This document shows positions 56,592-64,000 of a DNA stretch of 64,000 nt, one piece after another. The stretch's first letter is position 1. Each line of letters starts with the position of its first letter. The stretch is from positions 2,294,001 to 2,358,000 of the forward strand of contig OX337229.1 in assembly GCA_946965045.2 (NCBI GenBank). Direction: 5' to 3'. This stretch comes from Epithemia pelagica. Taxonomy: Eukaryota; Bacillariophyta; Bacillariophyceae; Surirellales; Surirellaceae. The position numbers were made by a program, and so were the translations under genes. The notes under the pieces are model-generated. The model did no database searches. It was not told where the DNA came from and saw nothing but the letters and a program-made list of their open reading frames with translations.

Positions 56592-57027
56592 GAAGTGGGA
56601 GAGGTACCATAGCGTCTGTGAATCCGGAGTAGTTGTTTAGGTTGTCAACAGGGACTCGACCTTTGAGAACTTGGCCCGACGCATTATGGACTAGGATATA
56701 GGACGTATCGCTGAGAAAGGTTTGTTGTTCGGCCACGCAAGCCCGAAAATGGTCTGGGCTGTCGTTACGGAGTTGATACGGGGCGAAACGGCCAAGCGAC
56801 CAAATATCCTGAGACGTCAGTCCTTCCAAAAGGCACGTAAAAAGGTCCAAGTGATCTCTAGAGCATCGAAACTCAATGGCCTCGGCGGAAAGGAACTTGG
56901 CTTGAGGCTTGGAACCAAGCATAAATACCAAGCTGTTCACTTCCTCTCTGCTCTGCTCTGCGTACCATTCATACACAACTTCAAACCGTGTAGTTCTTTG
57001 GATATCAAAAACCTGATTCTCCCCCAT
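56584..57027 (-). pseudogene. LINE ORF1 N-terminus
   Basis: Begins MGENQVFDIQ with an ATG at 57,027. Ends in a frame that stops just after NNYSGFTDAM; the other frame gives WYLSHFVNDPKNTPQF directly, so the two ORF1 parts form one decayed gene. Confidence 0.5.
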
Positions 57028-57379
57028 CTAAACAGCAGACAACAGGTACTGGCTTCACCATTAGACTCATTATTAATTTATTTAGATTTTGCATCCATAC
57101 CAGGAAACACAAAACCAAACTATTCTTTGATGATTTTCTCTTTACTCAAAGATTGTCCCAGTCATTGATCATTTTTTGTCAAACATTTAGAATGACAGGA
57201 GCAAAAGTGTTACCAGTCCTGCTGGGCACGCAGCACAGCAGTGCAACTCACAATGGTGTGGTTCTTCTGTGGATGAGATTGATGTTTTCTATATTCCTTT
57301 TGTTAGAAGATAAAAAATGTACATCTGTTGTCTCTGATCGGTTGCACCATTTGTTTGCCCGAACTGGAAAACTCAGTTA
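57028..57379. other. Probable LINE 5' UTR, no gene seen
   Basis: AT-rich sequence upstream of the LINE ORF1 start on the minus strand. Only short frames are present. Confidence 0.4.
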
Positions 57380-57776
57380 GTGCACAGCCCTAGCACAGCT
57401 ATCCTGGGGCTTAAGGCATGGGCACAGATAGATTTGGAAGAAAAATGTCAGAAGGCACTTACACCACAACACCTTCGGTACATGTGGGAGTATGCCGCCA
57501 AGCAAAACAACGTAACTGGTCGACAAGTCCGGGCACCATCCAGACTGTCCCTGGTGGCTAACCATTGTTGTTTCATGGCACAAGATATAGCAAAAACCTT
57601 GGCCGACTACCATCCTTTGGCGTTGTTTCAGATGATGGGTACGCCCCCGTATCGGTGTCATGCCCTTGCATATTGCTCTTCAACAAGAAGACAAAGACAA
57701 ATTCATTCAGGCCATGGTCAAAGAGCTCAAACAACCAAAGTACACTGCCTCAAACTCCAAAAAGAATTTAAAGTGA
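57380..57776 (+). pseudogene. Copia remnant including the RT N-terminus
   Basis: 57660-57776 encodes MPLHIALQQEDKDKFIQAMV followed by KELKQPKY, the typical start of copia RT (A-LxQxDKDxFxxAMxKEL). The preceding frame (57380-57659) has LRYMWEYAAKQNNVTGRQVR and is probably an upstream polyprotein piece in another frame. Confidence 0.45.
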
Positions 57777-58082
57777 CCTTTCTCCCAAATTTTGGCGTGA
57801 ATTGCTCCATTCCTAACGCAGTGGTGCTCGATAAACGTTGGCCGTCAGTTCTTGGGTGCTCGTCTTGGTTCTGTTGGGCTGCGTTTCTTCGTTTCCTTCG
57901 TTTTTGCTGTCGCTGTTGAGGTTGTTGGTGTTTTCTTCTCCCGTGGTGTCGGTCTTGTTGGCTTGGGTGGATTCGGTGGTGGTGGTCTCGTTGTTGGTGT
58001 TCTCTTTTTCTGTGTTTTTTCTGTGTTTTCGAAGTTTTCCTTGTTTTTGTTTTCGTTGGTGGTTTGTTTGTTGGTTTGGTGG

Positions 58083-58388
58083 TCAGGGTTTCGTCTTTAG
58101 TTCCCCACTAAAGGTGCCGCCTCGGCAGCCGATGTGGTCGTGGAAGTCTGTGTCCTGTAGTTTCCTGGGCAGGTGTGGGGTGAGGATGTCTCGGATGGCC
58201 TCTGTCAGGCTTAAGAAGCCAAGTCTGTCTGTGTCCTGTAGTTTCCTGGGCAGGTGTGGCATGAGGATTTCTCGGATGGCCTCTGTCAGGTTTAGGAAGC
58301 CACGTCTGTGTTTCACCGCTTGGGCCGGGATGCCTACTACTATCCCGTGGGTGTCGCTGCCTGCCTCCAGAAGGAGTATGAGGCACAC
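58083..58388 (-). pseudogene. ORF with a 27-residue tandem repeat (minus strand)
   Basis: LTEAIREILMPHLPRKLQDT and LTEAIRDILTPHLPRKLQDT follow each other with an 81-bp period (27 codons). The changes between copies are mild in this frame (E/D, M/T, N/S). No family recognised, and it may be a coincidental frame over a DNA repeat. Confidence 0.3.
58147..58311 (+). repeat. 81-bp tandem repeat, two units
   Basis: TGTCCTGTAGTTTCCTGGGC recurs after 81 bp (58151 and 58232), followed in each unit by TCTCGGATGGCCTCTGTCAG. Confidence 0.9.
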
Positions 58389-58562
58389 CTACATAACAAC
58401 TTTCTCGACGGCCACAACATATATCCTACTGATCTCGCAAGTGCCCGTGCTATCATCAATGCACGAATGGGCCGACGTGAGTTGAAGACCAACAACAGCA
58501 ACAACAACAACAACAACACAGGAGGAACTGGATCGACCCAAGGCAGCGAGAACACAGGATAG
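58308..58562 (+). pseudogene. Gag-like fragment
   Basis: FHRLGRDAYYYPVGVAACLQ, KEYEAHLHNNFLDG and ARAIINARMGRRELKTNN, then an asparagine run. It resembles the C-terminal part of diatom copia Gags by pattern only. It starts in the second unit of the 81-bp repeat. Confidence 0.3.
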
Positions 58563-58999
58563 GCTTATCCGACCTCAGGCGAAGTAACGCCACCAAGGTG
58601 ATCCCAGGGGGACAGAAGCGCAATCATTTGTTGAGTTTAGTCCTCTGGGACATCACCGATGAACATGGTTCCCCAGAGTGAGTCCTTTCCTCATCTTTGT
58701 TTAAGAGGTTTTGTGCAGGTCTTGAGGTTTCCTGGGCTAGTTGGCCCGAATACACTTACTACTGGGATGGCAAACAGTTGGTTGTGTTGTTGACTGCTAC
58801 TCCGAATATCATTACACGGCGTAGTCTTGTAACAACAACAGCACATCGCTGATTGTCGAATAAGTGGTAGACATGTAAAACTTACGGCCTGTGGTTGTCT
58901 TTATTGCTTCGCTTCTGAGCCTTCTACGTACCTACATAGAGATTCCACACGACGCCAACGAGAATATATTCCATCTCAGAGAAAGAAAGGTTCTCTTGT
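58563..58999. other. No gene seen
   Basis: Short frames only on both strands. Confidence 0.4.
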
Positions 59000-59882
59000 T
59001 CATGGAAAAGGAGCTAAATGATCTTGAAATTCAAGACATGCGTCACATGCAATTTGCTTTGATTTGAATATCTGATCCCGGCCTTGCCTAATTGTGACCG
59101 AACTTGGAATCAAGAGAGAAACATGAATAGTTGCTTCATGTGTTGCAACCATTTCATCAGATGATGCATTACGGCAATCACCTTTTTGAACCAACCGATA
59201 ATGGTCCATCCGCCATTATGATTGACATGATCCAACATGTCTTTAATCAGTTCACGAATTTGTATTGTGTATGGGATTGTTATTGACTTTAAACCAAAAC
59301 AAATTCTTGAGTCAGACAAAAAGATGTCTTATGATGGTGTTCCATGACAGTGAGCTGACCAATGTCTGAAATTTTTGGACCGTGATTTAGGTCCTCGATA
59401 TATATGACACAAAAGGTATAATTTACAAGCCAAATGTCCCACATCATGATGTGAAAAGGGTCTGTCATTCCATAATATGAGCAAATGTGTTACTGTGAGA
59501 TCGGAGTCGTACACTCTTTCAATTCCCATTTGAAACAACGACGCATCATCCAATTCATATTTCATGTAACTAATGCATATTTCACAACATTTGGCAATGG
59601 ATTCATTGTACGTTTGTTTCATGGAAGTCGACAATTGCACATATTGAACCGAAAGACGTCGTTCCCATTGACGTGCAAGATCCTGTAATTCAGAGTTAAG
59701 TGTGGTTTGAAATCCGCGTTGGGGGGAATCGACGAAGGTTTGGGCGCCGCCGGAACTGCGACGGCCAAAGGTGGGTTGGTGTCATCATCGAGCGAAAGCA
59801 ATGTGGCCATTGGTGCAGGAGGAGGATCCTCCACTGGCTCTGGATGGGGATGTGTCCACCTGATCCGCAAGGGAATTTCCAT
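59000..59882 (-). pseudogene. Decayed unknown ORF in several frames
   Basis: The minus strand reads, with two frameshifts and one in-frame TAA (59329): a proline-rich start (59882), then LARQWERRLSVQYVQLSTSM, CCEICISYMKYELDD, VTHLLILWNDRPFSHHD, then SRICFGLKSITIPYTIQ and IRELIKDMLDHVNHNGGW. A coding-like pattern persists through the breaks. Family unknown; possibly a Gag-type or polyprotein remnant. Confidence 0.35.
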
Positions 59883-60712
59883 GGATTAGTAGATGTGACT
59901 TTCCATGGGATTGGTGGTGGATCAATGTGGTATGAAGAACTCAGCTGAATGTCTCAGAGCAATGTGACATGGCATAGCAGAACAATCTACTATCAAAATA
60001 AAAACATCAGATCCATTGCAATATGATAAAGGTCATTTCTTTTTTGTAGCTTCTTGAGCTGTTCCATGACCGTTACGATTATCTTCTCCCCGATATTGAC
60101 AAGATAAACAAGACAACCAAACCTAAACAGAATAAGCACTATAGTAACTGTAATTGAATTGCCAGGTCCATAGAATGCCTTGTTCTTGTCACCATACACC
60201 TGGTAGTTTGTGAGAAAATTGGTAACACCAAAATATCTTCAGTAAAAACAAGCAACTCGTAATTATTGAATCAACGACGAAATCAACATCATGTTGGACG
60301 AGCTATGTCCCAAACAGAAGCAGTAATGTTTCTCTGTAGAGTCCCTCAAGTCTACACCAACATTGAATTTATTCATGTTTCCACAACAATCTTACAAGAA
60401 CGCCCTATTTTTGAGAAACCTGCATGCACACATCTTTATAAAACACCAACAGACAATCGATGGAACCTACAATGGCTGATTTATATGTTCTTGATGTAAC
60501 AGCACATATCTGTTATTCTCATGCTGTTCAAAGTGATATATAATACGATACATGTTATGGATGTAGTCTATTTTTTGAATCCAGAATTCTATTTTGCAGA
60601 TATGATTCTGTGTAAGAACTTACTACTACTAATCTCAAGTTCCCAATTGTCCTCATGTATTACAAATCTCGATTGATATCATTGTTGAATTTCATGACAG
60701 CCACTACTCTCA
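59883..60712. other. No convincing gene
   Basis: AT-rich. A 77-codon plus-strand frame at 60266-60499 resembles nothing known. Confidence 0.4.
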
Positions 60713-61366
60713 TCAATCTTCTTTCTTGATTTGTTTTTCAGCATTACAACCACATTTTCCACACGAATTTGTCTTTACCCCGTTTTCGATATGTTTATGT
60801 CGTGTCTCTTCACAACAATCAACCGAGTTGGCGGATTCATTGAAACAATCCACAGATGGAAGAGACATGAAGTCGGGAAGATTGGCAACGGACATTTGGT
60901 CATCATTGTTGAGTTGGTTCATTTCTACCTCAGTCTGCCAGGCAGAAACTTCCTACTCAAGTTCTTGGCTGGGACGACGTTGGTTTGGTTTTTTGAATCC
61001 AACGATATGAGAAGCAGCGCCATGGGTAGGATTCCATCGAGTGCACTTTCCACACCAGAACCAGGTTTGACCTTTGATGACCTGGTGTTCAGGTGCACTA
61101 GAGGCAGGTGGAATAGTTTTCCACGGATGAGCATGGGACCGGTCAACGCGGGTGTTATTGCACTTATGAGGCAACTTTCCCTTCCTGTCGCGTTGATTGG
61201 AGCCTGGCTTGGTATTTGGCCCATTGCTTGGAGTGGGGTTGGTACCAGGCAGATAGCGGAGACCAACATCAATTGAGCTGTTTTCCATATGGATTTTTCT
61301 GCAAACACCATCACATTTTGCTTTATCTTTCTGATTATCATATATCTGGTGACAACATGGAAACAT
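60713..61366 (-). pseudogene. Zinc-knuckle Gag-like protein, one in-frame TAG
   Basis: KAKCDGVCRKIHM is followed by TWFWCGKCTRWNPTHGAASH, a CxxC-W-x-H-x-H arrangement like the knuckle found late in several diatom retroelement Gags. A TAG at 60953 interrupts the frame, which continues as EVSAWQTEVEMNQLNNDD and MSVANLPDFMSLPS, ending in a cysteine-rich CGKCGCNAEKQ. The start is uncertain. Confidence 0.45.
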
Positions 61367-61736
61367 GCATGCGCAAGTTCTGTGAATTGGAATGGATATG
61401 CTCGCGCTCTAAAGCAGCCCGGATTGTATATGACGCGACACTGATATCATCGGCGCTGAGAAGGGGTTGTAGATATAACTTAGATATAACGAGTGAAATA
61501 TTTTGACTTTCAATGCATCATTTTTGGGCTCCGAATCCCAACTGTTCAGGAATTACAAAATTTACCACTTCGGAATCAGATTTTATCACTTTAATCTTTA
61601 TCTGCGACTCAACAGGACGGCTAGCTATACTAGCATGTGGGCTAGAGTTCCTAGCATGGTGATATTTCACTATGTCTTAACTCTCCCTCTCATGGAGGAC
61701 AAAACATTTGGAATGAGTGACATGTTGTAAGCGAAT
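61367..61736. other. No gene seen
   Basis: Short frames only, between two minus-strand retroelement fragments. Confidence 0.4.
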
Positions 61737-61970
61737 TCACCACCCCTGGTTCAACTTGTGACATTTCTCAAAGAGTTCTCGTCCTTGACATTTAGTTAGA
61801 TAATCAGCATGTTGTTCTTCAGTATTAACCATGCTAACCTTTACTCCAGAGAAATGTAAGTAGGTATTAAAGTGCTTGGTTTGAGGTGTAAGATGTTTTT
61901 TTGTGGCTAAATAGTAAGCTCCACTATTGTCTTCGAACACGAGCTCGTGGAATTGTTGACTCCAAGACAA
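61737..61970 (-). pseudogene. Copia RNase H C-terminal fragment
   Basis: FEDNSGAYYLATKKHLTPQT then QHADYLTKCQ and the terminal KLNQGW. It matches the last part of the copia RNase H at about 3,980-4,242, including the last six residues, so the two are related elements. Confidence 0.75.
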
Positions 61971-62166
61971 AGATGTTAAATGGGAAGGAAAAGGAGGCCT
62001 TGATGCAACTAGTCAGACAGGTGGAGCATCTCTTTTGCAAGTAGGTCAATTGGTCAGCCATACAAGGGCATTCTCCTGTAACAATGTCCATCCAAGTGGT
62101 GCCTACCCTCACTGATGAAGAAAAGAGTCGACATTCTTTTCTTCAATTGCTCTCAGAAGAAACATA

Positions 62167-62385
62167 TTGCTTGACAACCAGATGTTTCCGCGCGAGGAAG
62201 GGGTTGTTCCAGTCATGAACAACCTGCTTACGCTTAAGAAAGATGATGCCGAAAGCAAGTTCGGCCAGAAATTTTTGGGAATGACTGTCTACTGGCACAT
62301 TGCAGTTCGTGGAGGCATCAAGATTGGTCAGATGAAGAAATGTGAAGATGCGGCCAAGGGCATGTTTGCTGATGACGATGAATAG
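62167..62385 (+). pseudogene. Unrecognised ORF fragment
   Basis: VPVMNNLLTLKKDDAESKFG then QKFLGMTVYWHIAVRGG has a coding-like pattern on the plus strand, opposite in orientation to the copia fragments on either side. A second plus-strand frame at 62513-62812 (EQQKEFTKILADALVKGLAT) may belong to the same gene. Confidence 0.25.
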
Positions 62386-62689
62386 CAACGAAACAAGAAA
62401 AATTCCTGATGCACGAAGAGATTTCCTATACATGAAGAGTAGTTCTTTGACCAAGAGATTTCCCATACATGATGACGAGTAGTTTAAACCGAAGTAGTAG
62501 TACAAAATCATATTGTTCTCATATAACACATCATTTTCTATAGATTACTGTCTTGGTGAGCAGCAGAAGGAGTTCACAAAGATCCTTGCTGATGCCTTGG
62601 TCAAGGGACTGGCCACTGTTGGTGCAGCCCCTACTGCAGCGACTTCCAGCAGTGCTACAATGGAGTGCATGGATGTGGTGGAAGAGAAG

Positions 62690-62932
62690 CTGCAGCGCAT
62701 GGACGAGAAAATAGAAAGTTTTTTCCCAGAAAAGCCATGTAGCTCGGAGAGTGCTGTACAGCGCTTTGAGCATTTCGACGTAAATCACAGGTTGGCCCTT
62801 TTTGTAGGTTAGGTATGGCTCATATGCTTCTTGGTCCACTTCCAGTAACAGTTCAGCCATGAGGCCCTGGATCCATATCCGAGTGCATTCTATGTCAATG
62901 CAGACATAGGTAATGGTTGTAATTTGAATCAC
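62690..62932 (-). pseudogene. Copia RT fragment
   Basis: GLMAELLLEVDQEAYEPYLT, GQPVIYVEMLKALYSTLRAT and WLFWEK correspond to the RT palm of diatom copia elements (VLYVxLxKALYGxxxxALLFW). With the RNase H fragment at 61,737 this marks a fragmented minus-strand copia. Confidence 0.65.
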
Positions 62933-63635
62933 ACAGGATGGATAATATGTCTTGGCGCAAGCTTTTGGACTCTCCCAAGAATCACACTTGGTCTGTTGGT
63001 GACATAGTTGCGGTGAATTCTTCGATCATAATTTTCCTCAAGGATGGCTAAAAACTTCCAACATTCACAAGTCTGTGACCCGCCACTCTGTCGGACATGA
63101 AGATGCATCTGAACGAATCACGGTTTCCCTTTTGCGATCCATTGAAAGGGGAGGTTTTATCAAGAAACAACTGAAAACTCCAAAAAGATTACTAGCATGG
63201 TCGTTTCAGTATGAGAACTTGGCATATCCCTGGATTATATCATTGTAGTTCCATTCCTATATTGTAATCAATGCATATGAATCATGACACGATTATACTC
63301 CATAATACAATTCTCGAGAAATATTAGGCAGACTGAATTGTCCTTCATGACATCGTTCTGTCCAGTCACTCGACACGCACCAATACATATTTAGATTTTC
63401 TTCTTAGATAGGTGACCACCACCATTGTATGTCCAGGCTTGAACAAGAGATCCATGGACACTTGTATTGGCTTCACAAAATGTTGAGAGTCAATGGCATG
63501 AACAAAATGGATCAACATTTTGTTGCTATCAAATTATGAATCAAATGAAGTTAGAATAAGAGTTTATGGCTGCCAATTAATGGAGGAAGTCATTTCTATG
63601 TAATGATGTACTGTCTGTCTGCTTTTAGATATAAT
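62933..63635. other. No convincing gene
   Basis: Short frames only. A plus-strand run near 62,945 (WRKLLDSPKNHTWSVGD) is too short to assign. Confidence 0.35.
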
Positions 63636-64000
63636 ATGCAAAAACCCCACTCTCAGAACAACAACAAACTCTCACAACAGCTGTTCCTTCCTTTTATGCG
63701 AGGCAATATTCAGCAATTATTGGAAAATGATTGGAACCACATTGACACTCAATACAATGTTTCCGGACTCGAGAATGTTTCGGAACTGAGACAAAATGTC
63801 ATTCGACAAATCATGGCAAACAACTGCATTTCTTCAACCGATACCGGGTTCTATACACAAAAAGGAGTAATGGTGCAACGTGGTGTCTGTGCATACTATA
63901 TGGGAATGGATTTACCTTTACCTATCGGAACTATTATCTTGCCATCTGATCGACGAAAAATTAGTATCAACGTGAGCCCGCCACGACCACCATTAGAGGA
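63636..64000 (+). CDS. Gag-like ORF, runs off the right edge
   Basis: An ATG at 63636 opens 121 codons with no stop before the window ends. An asparagine-rich start leads to a helical part with NIQQLLENDWNHIDTQYNV and VSELRQNVIRQIMANNC. This resembles LYSHVSNIWNQVF and NLRQTIIRFLSSHC of the Gag-like ORF at 6,921, with W-N and LRQ-x-(I/V)IR-x5-C shared. A TTTTAG at 63,627 could be a splice acceptor just before the start. Incomplete at its 3' end. Confidence 0.45.
   Translation, partial: MQKPHSQNNNKLSQQLFLPFMRGNIQQLLENDWNHIDTQYNVSGLENVSELRQNVIRQIMANNCISSTDTGFYTQKGVMVQRGVCAYYMGMDLPLPIGTIILPSDRRKISINVSPPRPPLE

Noticed and set aside
57838-58485. 215-codon plus-strand frame rich in Val, Leu, Phe and Ser that looks like a membrane protein
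   Set aside because: The bases are a T/G-rich low-complexity stretch followed by the 81-bp repeat. The hydrophobic look comes from composition and there is no domain pattern.
6921-61366. A non-standard genetic code with reassigned stops
   Set aside because: All three stop codons appear among the interruptions, most large frames also end normally, and copia A has a sense codon where copia B has TAA. Mutation is simpler.

Overview
The window is eukaryotic nuclear DNA built almost entirely of transposable elements. Short GT-AG introns, several Ty1/copia polyproteins of the kind common in diatoms, a DUF6818-type Myb/SANT protein beside a PIF/Harbinger transposase, a piggyBac-like fragment and a large LINE-type retroelement all point to a stramenopile alga, most likely a pennate diatom. 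This identification is an inference from protein families. I saw no rRNA, tRNA or CRISPR array, and no clear housekeeping gene.

Layout. 0.8-4.3 kb: a broken copia integrase/RT/RNase H on the plus strand. 5.7-6.9 kb: a repeat field with a recurring CGCT-N8-AGCG motif. 6.9-11.7 kb: a plus-strand cluster of a Gag-like protein and two RING-finger proteins, each cut by single in-frame stops. 12.4-14.95 kb: a PIF/Harbinger pair (DNA-binding protein plus, transposase minus). 15.2-16.7 kb: a three-exon gene of unknown function. 17.1-21.4 kb: an element bounded by imperfect inverted repeats of about 100 bp and holding shuffled fragments. 21.8-22.7 kb: a piggyBac-like transposase remnant and an algal TE-type ORF.

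23.3-57.0 kb is the centrepiece, a nest of insertions. Minus-strand LINE pieces (ORF1, endonuclease and RT N-terminus at 57.0-52.4 kb; RNase H, zinc knuckle and C-terminus at 32.8-31.8 and 23.7-23.4 kb) surround other elements. A full copia element with LTRs of about 600/580 bp (23,737-31,771) splits the LINE C-terminal reading frame. Between the LINE pieces lies a spliced tyrosine-recombinase (Crypton-like) gene. Its second exon is interrupted by a 7,409-bp copia element (copia A, minus strand) with identical 240-bp LTRs. A second near-identical 7,409-bp copy (copia B, plus strand) sits just past the gene, so the recombinase lies in a 3.6-kb spacer between two 7.4-kb inverted arms. LTR divergence gives a relative order: LINE oldest, then the 23.7-kb copia, then copia B, then copia A.

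57-64 kb holds scattered copia and Gag-like debris on both strands. At the right edge a Gag-like ORF that resembles the one at 6.9 kb runs out of the window.

Two themes recur. Many reading frames are interrupted by one in-frame stop and continue unchanged beyond it. In copia A and B, gag and pol lie in the same frame separated by one UGA, which makes readthrough expression of Pol worth testing.
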